From the NCBI GenBank assembly GCA_033439265.1, contig JAVTVX010000024.1, positions 11,763,001 through 11,827,000 of the forward strand: a DNA stretch of 64,000 nt, given 5' to 3'. The notes beneath the pieces were generated by a model that was given only the letters and a program-made list of their open reading frames with translations, made no database searches and was not told the origin of the DNA. Below, in pieces: positions 11,003 through 23,501 of this stretch. Every line of letters begins with the position of its first letter. Position 1 is the stretch's first letter. Made by a program: the position numbers and the translations under genes. The stretch comes from Dillenia suffruticosa. Its lineage: Eukaryota > Streptophyta > Magnoliopsida > Dilleniales > Dilleniaceae.

Positions 11003-12655
11003 TCACACATCATCAAAGTCCCCTTTCCGGCGGGCCACAAACTTTATATCCCTGTATCTGATATATCAAAATTGTTTTAGGTGCAACAGCAATCTTTCTT
11101 CAAACTTTTAGCCTTCTATCTACCATTAAAAAAACAAATCTCGATTCAACTCAAGCTTCATGAACAATTACTTTTTTATTTTTCATTTTTTAAAATTTTT
11201 TTTTTATGCCAAACAGAACAGGACCTTTTACAAGCAGCTGCTGTCAGATAATATATTAAAGTTATAACTTTCTAACTAGTTCATCAATGTGTCTCCATCT
11301 ATCTTATTCTGTCTTTTTGCTCTTTTTCACATCATTGTGCACTTTCAACTATCTCCTTTTACTCCTATCCATAGCATAAAGTCAAACCTAGTTCAGATGC
11401 GGGAAGTCCCCGACAATTTTAGCTGTGCACTCCACGTTCGCCCATCTCACACTCCCAAAGCATAATTTTTCATTTCATTTTTCGTCTCACACTCCCATTT
11501 CATATTTCATTTTCCTTTCCTGCGGCCTTCTAGCCGATTGTTTCTTCCTATATCGCTGCTTTCTAGTCCTTTCCATTTTTTTGCTACTTACATATTGACG
11601 GACTCAATGTTCCCACCAAATGGGCAGTCTCATATCAACCTACCAAAACTGGTGTAACACAAGAGAACTCATAAAAGTCCTCGAGGGGGATAACATGAAT
11701 ATAGAGAGAATACATGAGGAAACTCACGACTCCTTGTTGTGTATGTATAGGACAAAAAAAATGCTAGATCAAGTATCTATTCCAAGTTTTGTTTAGATTT
11801 TTTTTAATTATTATTTTCAAATATTATAAAGAAAACTATCTAAAGAACATCAGCAAAAATGAGATGAACTGGGTATTTACATAGAGAATCTTAACCCAAG
11901 GAAGATAGGAAACTCCAACCTTTGTTTAGGAGCTATAATCAGATATGATGCAACCTGCAAATAACAGAGATCTCTTTAAGAGAATGGCAGGAAAACAACC
12001 GGAAAATCAGAGAAATGAAATTTATAATATGTCGATGATACCAAGACGGCACCAGCAAGTAAACGTGGAGAGCTATAAAGTAATGATATTTCTTTCTTCT
12101 CATAAAGCAGGTCCATTATCTCCATGCATGCTTCAAAATTCAGAACTTCTCCAGCCATTGCTACCTCTCTGACTCCCAAAGACTCAAACTGATAAGGATA
12201 CTTTGCAAGGGATGCACAACCTTTATAATTATAATCAAAGCAAAAATTACAATTGTCTGCTAAGGAAATGTATTTAACAAGCCAAAGTCACTTACTTGAT
12301 TTTAATAAGAATTTCTACGAGGAATGAAAAAGTAGTATTTGTAAAAGAGATCTCAAAATTCACCACCTTATTAAGAAAAAGAAATAGATAGTAAAGATAA
12401 GTTACCAAATGCCATTAGTGAACTCCGTGAAAATTATCAACAGAGATTATAGAGAATTACCTGCATCAATAGAACCTCCTGAAATATGTCTTCATTAAAC
12501 ATTTGTACAAATTAAGAGGACAGATATTCCTTTTGTGGATACAGGTTATTTAGCTGCAAGCTTACTGCTTTTAAGAAATCACAAGTGGTAAAATGTTGGT
12601 CTCGAATGACCTTGTCACTCAATGACTTGAAACTTTTTACAGATGAGGCCCAAGA
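11003..12655 (-). pseudogene. CYCJ18: Cyclin-J18-like gene, truncated by a retrotransposon
   Basis: Minus-strand exons read in order as the C-terminal part of a J18-type cyclin. Segment 12655-12566 includes SVKSFKSLSDKVIRDQHFTT. A tiny exon at 12478-12461 gives EVLLMQ. Exon 12188-12042 includes GEVLNFEACMEIMDLLYEK and ends AGAVL before a GT. Exon 11954-11896 begins VASYLIIAPKQRLEFPI after a CAG acceptor. A possible terminal exon at 11051-11003 reads IKFVARRKGDFDDV then stop. The middle exon (near 12300-12345 or 12400) is poorly preserved. A 1-nt deletion shifts the frame just before the expected LPW. The 5' half is missing because the LTR of a copia element starts at 12656, and I found no convincing 5' exons beyond that element. 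Gene identity rests on remembered similarity to plant cyclin J18; function is probably lost. Confidence 0.62.
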
Positions 12656-13908
12656 TGATAGGGATAAAAAAAAATATATACAATAAGGAGGATATCGGTT
12701 GTTTTGGAGAGACTAAGAAAAACTCAATTTGCTTGTCTTGTCATTTCAAAATAATCCCATGGGTTTATATAGATCTCAAAGGTGTCACGCCCCGAACCGG
12801 GATCGTGAACAGCCGCCCGTTGTCCCTGGATGCCGGTTGTATTTTTACAGAAAATCGGACAGAAGCTCCCCATAAATCGGAGGTTTCCCAAGTACAATTT
12901 CACCTGTATATCATATCCATCCTGAAAAATAAGTAAATGGCCATCCCGGCCTCTCCAAAATCAACAAATACCACAGCCAACATCCAGAACAACGCAAGGC
13001 TATAAGTTTCTAGCAGTCCTACCAACAGACCTCTATTGTCATGCCCAACTAGAGCATGAGCAGCCGCCACACCGAGCGGATTTAAATTCTACGCATATAT
13101 AAAATAAATTCCCAAGTTATTTTTAAATATTTACAAATGCCTCAATGCAATGAAATAATCAACACGAAAGTTTCAAAAATAAATATCCATCATTTATACA
13201 GTCATCCCAGAAAATTTATATAAATACATTGGTCAATCTAAAATTTCCAATATATAATAATATCACCAATCATCGTAGCAGAAGAGATGAAAAATATTCA
13301 TACCCAAGCCCAGTGGTATCTCCTCGATCCAACACTAATCCTGTGGGAAAGAAAGTGAGGGATGAGTATCTAAGGGAGGATACTCATTAAGTGAGGGGAT
13401 TGACATCATACTATCAATATCGAGGTGAATTTGGAGTGTCAAAGCATAAGAAAATATCCATAGTGTGCAAACCGATCATGTTATTTCAAAATCATATATA
13501 ATACGCACACATCAGAAATCAAGATACGCATCCCAAAATTTTACATCAATGTCATGAAGAACCGGCCAATGAAATATTTCCGGCAATGGTCTACCTCGAC
13601 CAAGGACGGCGCATTGGGGGTTTTTCCAAATGCAAGTATTAAAGAATGGTTCTCTGCCCCAATGTTGGCCACAGACTACCCCAACTAGCCTGTAAAAAAA
13701 TATAATAATGTACATATAACTAGTCGGCCGTGTATGGTGCCCCCACCTGGTGCTAGACGGAGCCGTACTCAACGTCCTCTCCGATGAGGGTCAACCTGGG
13801 GCACCCATACACACGACGATCTGGCGGATACCTTCAGCCGAAGCGTATCTGGACACAAGGGGTGCCTCTACCAGATGTCCTTCGTAGCTACGGATCACAA
13901 TATCATAT

Positions 13909-14097
13909 CGGCCGGGCACGTAGCCCCATGCATCCCATCACCAGTCGGCCGGGCATATAGCCCCATGCATAATATCATAACGTCGGCCGGGCATACAGCC
14001 CAATACATAATATCATAAAGTCGGCCAGGCATACAGCCCAAAACATAATATCATAAAGTCGGCCGGGCATACAGCCCAAATGTGTAAGTAAATCCAT
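13909..14097. repeat. Minisatellite, five copies of a 37-38 bp unit
   Basis: The word 'tcggccgggcatacagccc' or a close variant starts at 13909, 13946, 13984, 14022 and 14060. The units lie within the solo LTR and alternate with 'ataatatcataa'. Confidence 0.9.
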
Positions 14098-14870
14098 TTA
14101 AAACCATGTGCCAATGCAGTAGGAGTATTTAAAATATATCAATATGTCGAAAATGTGGCACAATATACGTTTATCAAAACTCATGGATGCATATCAATAA
14201 AGTCAACAGTTAAGACACTCCAAAGGTCACAAAACATTCATCAAATATTCGAAAATTCTACCAATCAGACATTTGCAGAAATATGTCATTTAAAAATATT
14301 TTTGAAACATGGTTTTCAATCAATAGCGAATGTCAAAGTCCCACTCACTGTTCTAGGGAGGGTGATCACTCCCTATTTTCAAAACTAATCAAATCTGATC
14401 TGCTTCCTCGAGTCTCCAAAAAGATCAACCTAATCAGATCATCAAAATTGAATATCATTTTCTCAAGCATTTTTAGGGTTTATCCGAAAAAAACATGAAA
14501 TGTACAATATCTTCCACTTTACGACTCATTTCATTCCAATCCTACGATCCAGATACTTTCATGCATATTTCAAGGTTTAACTCTAAAGGAAATTATTCGA
14601 ATTCACTCGACATGATTTTGTATTCTATTCGCATTCCACTTACACTCTAAACATATACAGAACCTTTCATCTTAAATTCAATCCTAGATTCGTCCAATTT
14701 ATCAATTAGAGTCGAAATCTCCTCACCTAAGGTTTTCTCGAAGCGTCGAGTCTCGTCCGAAAGTCGTTTCGATCACTCCAAAGTCTGTAGGGTTTCCTAT
14801 CAAAACAAGGTTCATTTGTTAGATCTAAACACATAGATCCGAAACAAAACCCTAAGTCATTTACCTGCGT

Positions 14871-15178
14871 GGAGGTTCGTGGGCTGTCACGAGCTCACGG
14901 ACCGTCACGGGCCGTCTCGGGCTCATGGGCTACAGCTAGCGGGCTCGCTGGTCTGCGGGCCAGTGGGCTGACGGGCTAGCAGGTGATGGGTCTGTGGCTG
15001 ATGGGACTGGTGGGACTGGTGGGCCCGTGGGCTTGCTGCTGATGGGCCTGCGGGCCGACAGTGGCTCGCGGGCTGGTGCTCGCCCGTGCGCTGGTGCGCC
15101 GTGTTGATGTATGCTCGTGCGTTGGCTCGCGCACGCTCGTGCGCTGCTGCGCGCTGGGCCGTGCGCCCGTGCGCCTGT

Positions 15179-15213
<35 letters not shown>
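14871..15213. repeat. GC-rich low-complexity zone ending in poly-T
   Basis: From about 14871 to 15178 the solo LTR is rich in 'gggctngcgggctg'-like and 'gtgcgc' words, in sharp contrast to its surroundings. It ends in 34 consecutive T residues (15180-15213), 17 bases before the LTR terminus. The related LTR at 20.8 kb lacks this zone. Confidence 0.75.
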
Positions 15214-15217
<4 letters not shown>

Positions 15218-15469
15218 ATTTGGTGTTACAAAAGGAGTAAAAGATATACTACGTTTACAAATGTGAAGTTATTGTGTCAATTTTCGATGGTCACCTTCTA
15301 ATACCAAAACAACCCCTCGATTACATATTTATTGTCCTATTCATGTTCATATTTATGAATTAATTTTAATTGAGTAACCATTCATATTTCTATACTAAAT
15401 AAATTCTTCCGTTATTTGTATGACTATTAAGTTTATTCATCAACACCCTTATTTGAACTTAATTGTCTT

Positions 15470-16780
15470 CTATTAGCCATTCCAATTGAAAAAAGTTGAT
15501 TGCAAGCGGTTTAGTAAAAATATCAACAGTTTGATCTTATGACATGACATAAAGTAGGTTCACATGTTTGTTTTTCACATGCTCCCAGATGAAATAATAC
15601 CAGATGTCAATATGCTTGCTCCGTTCGTGATTAAATGGGTTCTTGGCCAACGCAATTGCTAATTTGATATCAGCTCTAATTTTTATTACTTTGATTTGAG
15701 AAAAATGTAACTCCTTCAGATTTTGATATCTTTCCTCCACAATCAACGGGGGTGTTAATCGGGTTGCAATCTTCTATTTTAAATCTTTTGAGAACATCCG
15801 CCGCATAATTTTCTTATGACACAAAAATTCATTCCTTTGACTGTTTGATTTCCAAACAAAAAGAGTAGCTTATTAGCCTCATGTCAGTCATCTCAAACTC
15901 CAAGTCATGGTTAACTTAAAGTCTATGAACATTTGAGGATTGCTACATAAGAAAATGAGATCATTTACATACAAAGCAACAAACATGATATCTCTATTTT
16001 TCCTTTTTATGTATAAAGTATGTTCATAAGGATATTGTACAAAATCATTTTCTTCAAATAAATATCAATGTATTTATTCCATACCTTGGTGCTTGTTTCA
16101 ACCCATAAAGTGTTTTCTTTAATTTTAAGACTTTTTCTTCATCTTCCTTCTTCACATAACTCATAGGTTGTTGCATATACACTTTTTCCTATAGAAAGCC
16201 ATTTAGAAAAGTGGATTTGACATCTATTTGTCAACTATGCAATTGAAATTATGTTGCAATAGAAATAAGTAATCTAATAATTTCAATACGGGTAACCAGA
16301 GCAAATATTTTATCAAAATCAATTCTGGCTTATTGCTTGTACCCCTTTGTCACAAATCTTGTTTTGTATTTCTCCACCATGCCATGGGCATTTTTCTTGA
16401 TTTAAAAAACCCATTTCACTCTAATGGATGTATGACCTTTTGGGATGTTCAACAAATTTTCATATGTCATTCTTTTCTATGACTTTGATCTCCTAGTTTA
16501 TAGCATCTCTCCATCTTTGATTTTCTCTTGCTTCTTTATAGGAAATTGAATCTTGATTAGCAAGAAGACAAGTGAAATTAATTTTTTTGTTACCTCATAT
16601 AGTTATTGTTTTCTCTTTGTCTTTTGCATCAAACTAATTGTTAAAGAGGAGGATGATGACGATGATGTTGATACTAATGATAATGTTGTTGGTGATATTG
16701 TTTGCGATGACGATGAAGGAGATTGTGGTGGTGTGGTAGCTTCAATATCCACTCCTCCTTACTCTTTTTCTTTTTCTTCA
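15470..16780 (-). pseudogene. Copia 1 reverse transcriptase / RNase H remnant
   Basis: Minus-strand reading gives the typical start of copia RT (WRDAI, ...IEKNDI, ...KWVF-type blocks) near 16,400-16,550, after a Ser-rich linker at about 16,640-16,760. RNase H follows at 15746-15470, with IKLAIALAKNPFNHERSKHI and later FTKPL. This enzyme would copy the element RNA into DNA. Numerous stops and frame changes make it non-functional. The plus-strand Asp-rich ORF at 16553-16783 is the antisense of the linker. Confidence 0.75.
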
Positions 16781-16957
16781 TGAATTTGTATTCCTTTCAT
16801 TGCGTATTAATTCCAAAACTCTTATTCATTGAATTTCACATCCTGACTTACATGCAACCTTTTGGTGTTTGGGTCAAAAAATTTGTAGGATTTTGACCTT
16901 ACATCATAGTTGATGAAAATATATTTACTAATCTTGTCATCCTAGTTTCGTTCTTCT

Positions 16958-17965
16958 TTAGTTTGGAATGTGTGCAAAAGCAAGACAACCAAACACTCTC
17001 AAATAAGAAACATTTGGCTTCTTTCCACTCCATGCTTGTTGTGGAGTGATATTCTTTAATCTTCTTATTGGACATCTATTGAGCAGATGCACTGCACAAT
17101 CTACCGCTTCGGTCCAAAATATTTTTGGACAAATTCTTCCCTTTGAGTATGCTATGAACCATGTCAAGAATGGTTCGATTCTTACTCTCTGCACACAATT
17201 TTGTTTTGGAGAGTATGGAGTTGTCAAGGATTGCTAGATGTCATGTTGCTTGCAATTGCTTTCAAAAGCTTTTGATGTGTACTCGCCTCCTCGATCGGAT
17301 CGAAACTCTTTGATGTGATAGCCGCTTTGATTCTCCACCATTATCTTGAATTTTTTGAAAGTTTCTAAAGACTCGGATTTTTACTTTAGACAATATACCC
17401 AACATTTCCTATTATAATCATCAATAAATGTTAGAAAATAATGATTACTTCCAAGAGATGTCGATAAGATTGGTCCGCATCTGTTGGTATGGACTAGATC
17501 AAGTGGTCTACTTACATTAAATGTTGCCTTTATGGGGGAAACTCTCCCTTGATTGTTTGCTAAGAACATAGCCCTCATAAAATTGGTTAGGACAATTGAT
17601 GTAAAGCAACTCTTTCCCCATCTTTTTCTAGAAATTAGGTTAAAACCATCAAAATGAAGATGTCCAAATCTTAAATGTAATATCCATGAAATATCTTCCA
17701 CACAAACTTTTAGACATTTCACACCAATATGATAGATATTTGACACAAATATCCTATTGTTACTCATTTTGACATCGGAAAATAAGACACCACTCTCATA
17801 TCTTAAATAAAGACTTCTATCTTTCATTTGAATATTAAAACCTTTCTTTAAAAATTGGCCCAAACTTAATATATTACTTGTCATATTCGGTATATATTGC
17901 ACATTAGAAATGAACCAATGGTTACCATTTTGTAATTGAATAAGAATATTACCTTTGTCCTTCAC
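16958..17965 (-). pseudogene. Copia 1 GAG-pre-integrase and integrase
   Basis: ORF 17965-17381 contains the pre-integrase block (QLQNGNHWFISNVQYIPNMT, ILSLGQ), the zinc-binding stretch HLRFGHLHFDG, and the integrase core block LDLVHTNRCGPI with FIDDYNRKCWVYC. It breaks at 17381. The reading resumes with TPYSPKQNCVQRVR and the block AVHLLNRCPIRRLKNITPQQ down to 16958. Family knowledge: this integrase inserts the cDNA copy. The Asp that usually follows LVH(T) is replaced by the text TNR, so an active-site residue may be gone. Confidence 0.8.
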
Positions 17966-18239
17966 AAATAATTAAGAGGAATCACCAAATAAAACTTCCT
18001 CTTTCACTGATTCATCTAACTTTATGAACATGTCTTTGTGGCTATACATATGATTGCTTGCTCTGGTATCCAAATACCAAAGATTTTTTTTTCTCATCAT
18101 CTTCTTCCTTACATGCTAGCAAGAGAATTGAATCTCCCTCTTCTTTTTGGCTTTTTGCATAATTGGCTCTATCTTGTACTTGATTAGAACCAATAAGCTA
18201 TCATTCAAAAGAATAATAACCGAGTTTTTTACAATTATA

Positions 18240-19022
18240 GCAACGAATTTTTGATTTGTCATACTTTTGGCTTCTTGATGATTCTATTTATTTTTTTGGA
18301 CTTTGACTTCTCTCCTCTCTAAAGGAACCTCCTTGTCCATGACCATATCCACGGCATTGTCCTCTACCGTAATATCAGACTTAGCCTCATTCTCAATCAC
18401 CTTTTGAATTTCCTTTTACTTCTTTGAGCAAAGCCATGGCTTGAAGTATTTGCACCAAGAATTCTTCATTTTTCCTTGTGAACCTTTGTTCATGGGCTTG
18501 GAAGGAACCCATAAGTTCATCAATAGTCATCGTCTCCAAATTTTTGAATTCCTTAATTACCACCACAATATAGTCAAATTTGACATCTAGAGAGCGTATA
18601 ATTCTTTCTATCACTTTAATGTCATCAATTTACTTACCATTTCTTCTTAGTTGATTGACTATGGCCAAGACTCGTGTGAAGTAGTCCGAAACACATTCAG
18701 ACTCTTTCATTTGTAAAGCTTTAAACTCTTTTTGAAAGGTTTGAAGGTAAACTTTCTTTACCTTTTCAACTCCTTTATAAGCATTTTGGAGTATATCCCA
18801 AGTTTACTTAGAGGAAGTAGCCACCGCAACTTTCTCAAAGTCAGAGTCATCAATGGCTTGATAGATGAAGAACAAAACCTTTTTGTCCTTCTTATGAGTT
18901 TCTATTAAAACCTCTCTTTGTTGATTAGAGAGAGTTGCACCTTCTTGGAACTCTTCATACCCACCTTCTTCAATACTCAAATATCTTGGGATCCAAGGAG
19001 CACCTTCATTTGTATACTCCAA
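18240..19022 (-). pseudogene. Copia 1 gag (UBN2-type) remnant
   Basis: Starting MEYTNEGAPWIPRYLSIEEG at 19022, the reading passes through FIYQAIDDSDFEKVAVATSS, an in-frame stop, a [18 protein letters not shown]-like block and VIERIIRSLDVKFDYIVVVI. It ends in a partial zinc knuckle (CYNCKKLGYYSFE) near 18,240. This is the usual order of a copia gag of the UBN2 family. At least two stops interrupt it. Confidence 0.78.
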
Positions 19023-19083
19023 TTTTCATAATTGGTTTTGGTAAGAGGAGAAAAGTGGGTTGTAAAAGGCTATTGGTTGACAT

Positions 19084-19321
19084 GACTCTAATACCACAAT
19101 GATATGGATAAAAAATATATAACAAGGAGGAGAGACTAAGAAAAACTCACAAGAATGATGAAACTGGAGGAGATCATTTGGGTTAATAAACTGTGAAAAA
19201 GAATGGGAATAATGCCCGAAATTCAGAATAATATAGCAAACATTGCTCACTTTGCTTGAGATCTATATAGCTACAAGGGTGAACAATTGTAGATTACTCT
19301 CTATTAGGGTTGCTATAACCA
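19084..19321 (-). repeat. Copia 1 5' LTR and primer-binding site
   Basis: The primer site at 19084-19096 lies next to the LTR edge at 19100 ('tgatatggataaaa'). The LTR contains a TATA-like 'ctatataga' in minus orientation and matches the 3' copy at 12656-12782. The right edge, close to 19321, is followed by 22 T residues; this boundary is approximate. Confidence 0.7.
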
Positions 19322-19344
19322 GTTTTTTTTTTTTTTTTTTTTTA

Positions 19345-20840
19345 ATCATTTTCATCAATAAACCTTTACATCCAAAAAAATGTTAGTGAATTATAAGATC
19401 ATTTCTGGAGTTGCAAACAATTGTTAGAGAAGAGATCAACATTTGCTATTAGTGGGAGAAAATGTGGAAAAAGTTAACTCTTGAACAGGTTTATTCCAAT
19501 TTTATTAAAAAAACTTACTTTTGACCGAAATTGTGAACTTCAGAATTTGAAGAACAAATTGACCAACAATGGATGGCTTCCAATCCAATACAAAGTTGAT
19601 GCTCATGGGCCTTGATTGTCCCATGAAATAAGATATTTCTTGGTATTTTTAAATAGAGTATTCAAGCAAAATGCGATGATTTACTATTGAAAATCATGCC
19701 ACTCAAATTCATTATTATTAGACTATAATCAACCGTGGAAGACCTTTTAATATTAGGAGAAAACTTTGATATTTAAAACGTTATGATCATTTAATTTGTT
19801 GGATATATAATATGTTAAACTAGTCATAGCAATAGATTTCCATTCAAAATTTCAACCTTGATAATAATACTTTACTAGCTCAAGATCAATAAACCAGATT
19901 GTGAAGAGAAAACAAGTTATGAGGAAATAAATCTCTGAAATCAAGTAGAATAAAAAACATGAGAAAGACTTCTTCATTGGACTAGTAATTTCTACATGTT
20001 CTACATCACTGAAGCAGCTAAAGAGATAGACCTAAGATGTAATACATGAACTTGATTCCATAGCCTCGATGGTGAAGGGACACTCTTAATCCCATGAATC
20101 GCATAGAAAAGTCATGAATTTGACTCGTAAAATTTCACAAAATACAATTTATTTTTAACAATCCCTTCTTATACTCCTCAGAATCATCTTTGGCCATTTT
20201 ATAAGATTGCAATCAATTTGTGAATCTCTCTTATCTGGCCTAAGTAGTAGTGAAAAATCTCCTTGGACATGCCTTACTCAAAGCTAAAATCCTGATTTGA
20301 ATTCTGAATAATGCCATTTAAGAGAGAAATTGAATCACAGATATTTGGGAGAATTGGAGAATGAAGTATTTATTAACGCCATTCTCGATTAAACAGTAGT
20401 AACAACAATTGATAATCATTTCTCTATATGATTATATATCTTGCATAATCAGTAACCATAAATGAACATTCGCATATGCATACACACACATATAGAGAGA
20501 GAGGGAGAACTGGAAAGAGAATGGAAGAATCGATGGGCAAAGAGTGATAATGCGATGTATTTGACAATGGGAAAGACTTGTAATTGCTGAATTCATTCGT
20601 AATTATTAGAAAAATTTATGAAAATTGCAAATGAAAACAATGGAGAGAAAGGGGGAGAGAGATGAGCTACTTGGATGATGAACTTTATTGCTCCAACTTG
20701 TAACCTTTCCATCTCTTGCCCTTTCATAACGTTTTAAAATGTCAAACCAAATATAATTTCCAAGTAAGAAATTGGGATGGAAGAATCGAATTTCACAAGT
20801 AGTAACTAATGGGACTGGAGGACGTTGAGGCGATCTGACC
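19345..20840. other. Intergenic DNA, nothing recognisable
   Basis: AT-rich sequence between copia element 1 and the second solo LTR. I looked for 5' exons of the cyclin-like gene on the minus strand and found none that convinced me. A short 'agagagaga' tract lies near 20,493. Confidence 0.4.
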
Positions 20841-20845
20841 CATTG

Positions 20846-23501
20846 TGTCATACCCCTAACCGGAGTCGTGAACAGCCTCCCGTTATCCCGGATGTTGACT
20901 TTCTATAACCAAACGAGCAGAACCTCCCCATAAGTCGAAAGTCTATCAAATACCATATATCGACTTGTCACATATCTATACACATAGGCCAGCCCGGCCA
21001 AAATCAACAATCTCCTCAGATCATCTAATCCCTATCAACCATCCAGGATAACGTAAGGCTAACAACACTCTTACACCAGACCATTACTGCCATGCTCCCA
21101 TCAAAGGCAGGAACAGTCACCAGTTACCCCTCCTGTGATTTAGAGGTGGCACCGAGCGAACTTAGAGGACACTTCTAGAATATGACACGTTTCCCAAAGT
21201 AAATATACACAATAATACAAATCATGCCTCAATGCAATAGAATAGAATTGAGAGTTTCAATAAGATACACATAAATTTATATACATTCATCCCATTTCTT
21301 TTTTTTTATACACAATGGTCTATCTACAATCCCAATACACAAATATACAATTTCATTGGCAAATCCTTCCCATTATCATATCGAGTACCTAATCAATTGC
21401 CTCGATCTCTAACAAAGGCCTCATGCATTGATAAATCTCAACACGTCCCACTAGTGCTATCTCTGTACACCATAGGAAATGAGGAAAAATTGGACTTAGC
21501 CGGGTTGGAAATCGAAAAAAAATGGCTAGGTTCAACCACTAACACTAGATTTACACAAACTGAAGTTGGTTTTGTTATAGTAATGCAGCAAGGTAGAAAC
21601 TGCATTGGTTTTGCATCCCAAGGTCAGAAATTGAATCATTCCTTAGTTAGTTCAGTTCTCTTAGTGGTTTACTAAGCAGATGGGCTCCAAATGACCTCAA
21701 CTTTGGATATGTTGGTCCTTAGGATGCGTGCAAGGTCTCTGCAAAATTTTATTAAAAAAGACCAAGGGCAACTATGGCTGCCAGTCCAAGGAAACTCACT
21801 ACCCCATAAAAGTTTCCAAAATTTCTAAAATTCCAGATTTTGGCTGTCCCGGTTTTGCTATTGGTTTCTCTATCAAACTAACTTCAAATGACCCCATTTT
21901 TTAACATGTTATAGTTTAGGATGTCTACGAGCTGTCCATCAAAAATCACAGAAAACTATTAAGGTTTGCCTAGGCACTCTCGGACTCATATACTTGTCTT
22001 CTCATATTTGCACACACAAACACCACATACATGAAATTTTTCCACTCAAATTTCAGCACACATGTATCACTCAAACACACCTCATTCTTGATTATTTTGT
22101 ACACTGATATAACTCATTTTCCTTGATCATTTCCAGCACACACACAATACATTTTTGGATACACTTAATCCACCAAATGTATACATTCATATTTCAAATT
22201 CTGCATATTTCAACTATCCAATGACTACTCATTCTTGGTACAAAATCACACACATATGCAAGGTTAATTTCTACGCACTCAACTAACATTTGGCCACCCT
22301 AAACTAGGTTCAAATCAACTCCTTCAACCACTAACACTAGGTTCTCACAAATGCAACATGTTCCCATGCTTGGTTCACATAGTTAGGCTTCTCCGTTTAA
22401 CCCAAAATCAAGATATGTTATAGCATAAGATGAGAGGAGTCTACCTTACCCAGTGCAGTCCGGTCGAAGCCTTGAAGAACCAAGATCTCTCCTCTCCTTG
22501 GAGCTTCCAGCTGAGCTAAATCCACCAAGCTAGAATCCTCCTTTTTGATTAGTTTTTGGATATGTTGTACTCGGGCTAGAAAGGAGAAGATCTATATAAA
22601 AATATTTGGGTGTTGTGTGGAAAAAATCAAACTCCCCTTTCAAGGAAACTCTCGGCTATGGAGAAGAAGGAAGAAGAAGATTTTGTACTTTGGTTCCTTG
22701 GGCAAGCCTCTCTCTCTATTTCTCCCTCTCTCTCTCACATTGCCCTCTACATTTCTAAAGGGGCCAACCATAGTTAAGTTAATTTCTAATCATAGTTAAG
22801 TTTAATTAACCTAACTCTAGTTGAATTTAATCATTTTTAATTAACTAGGGTTAGTTTCCTCCAATCATGTAGTGTCACTTGTCAAGACCACACAAAATCC
22901 AATAAAGTAAATTCACACACTTCAAGAACATTAATTGCTTGTCCTTTATGTTTATCCATTCGTTAACACGCGATTTGAGGTCGGTCAAAGTTACTATTCA
23001 CCTCCAAAATCTAAAATCGCACACGGGACCCAGGTTTTCGTGCTGAGTCCAATGCTGTTGGTTTCACGTTAATGTGAGGTTGTTTGTTCGCCCAAACATC
23101 TTTCGGAGTAAACGAAATCCTCGATCGGTCAAAATTTGATCTTGGCCTCGAAATCCGTAAAATCTCACTACGGACTCTGTTTTACTCATAGATTTCAAAA
23201 ATATAAGTATTGGGTGGAAACGATACCGTTTACTCGGACAAATTTCAATTATGCAAAAAATTAGGATTTCTCGAGCGAAAATTTTAGAATACCAAGCATT
23301 TTTATACTACAGCCTAAATTTCATTTTCGCTTCTTAACTTTTCACTTTTAAAGTGAATTTAGCATGAATATATCTCACGGTATCAAATTTGCACGTGCGG
23401 TTTTCATTTTGGTTTAGTAACAAAGATTTTCGCTCTCGGTGATTTAACTGTACAAATCGAGGAGAGTACAATATGAAAGATAAAGAAGTGTCGGTGTTAC
23501 A
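20846..23501. mobile_element. Solo LTR, 2,656 bp, with TSD CATTG
   Basis: The segment starts TGTCATACCCCTAACCGGAG, ends GGTGTTACA, and is flanked by 'cattg' at 20841-20845 and 23502-23506. The first 60 bases ('gtgaacagcc.cccgtt.tccc.ggatg') and the terminus match the solo LTR at 12.8 kb, so both belong to related families. The middles differ. No pol domain lies inside. Plus-strand ORFs at 21397-21675 and 22545-22799 have no recognisable domain and are probably chance. Confidence 0.83.

Larger units (their letters stand above)
12783..15230. mobile_element. Solo LTR, 2,448 bp, with TSD AAAGG
   Basis: The segment begins TGTCACGCCCCGAACCGGGA and ends GGTGTTACA, so it has TG...CA termini. It is flanked by the 5-bp duplication 'aaagg' at 12778-12782 and 15231-15235. 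No coding region lies within it, so it is a solo LTR from a long-LTR family. The start and end sequence suggests a Ty3/gypsy (Tekay/Del-like) family, which is inference. It sits inside the 3' LTR of copia element 1 and is therefore younger than that element. Inner parts include a 38-bp minisatellite, a GC-rich zone and a 34-base poly-T. Confidence 0.85.
12656..19321 (-). mobile_element. Ty1/copia retrotransposon 1, near full length and decayed
   Basis: Minus-strand order from the right is 5' LTR (19100-19321), primer-binding site, gag, integrase, reverse transcriptase, RNase H and 3' LTR (12656-12782 plus 15236-15311). The LTRs are about 0.2 kb and share 'ggagagactaagaaaaactc'. The 13 bases at 19084-19096 are the complement of tggtattagagtc, a variant of the initiator-tRNA-Met primer site. 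All coding parts carry stops and frameshifts. The left end interrupts the cyclin-like gene. I could not confirm a matching target duplication, because the right LTR edge is uncertain by some tens of bases. Confidence 0.85.

Noticed and set aside
10597-11061. 154-aa plus-strand ORF
   Set aside because: No recognisable domain, and it overlaps a candidate terminal exon of the cyclin-like gene on the other strand; probably chance.
16553-16783. Asp-rich plus-strand ORF
   Set aside because: It is the antisense of the Ser-rich linker of copia 1 between integrase and reverse transcriptase.
12783-23501. The two TGTCA...TTACA segments as the paired LTRs of one element
   Set aside because: Each has its own perfect 5-bp duplication (AAAGG and CATTG), and the DNA between them is mostly an older copia element on the minus strand without gypsy pol.
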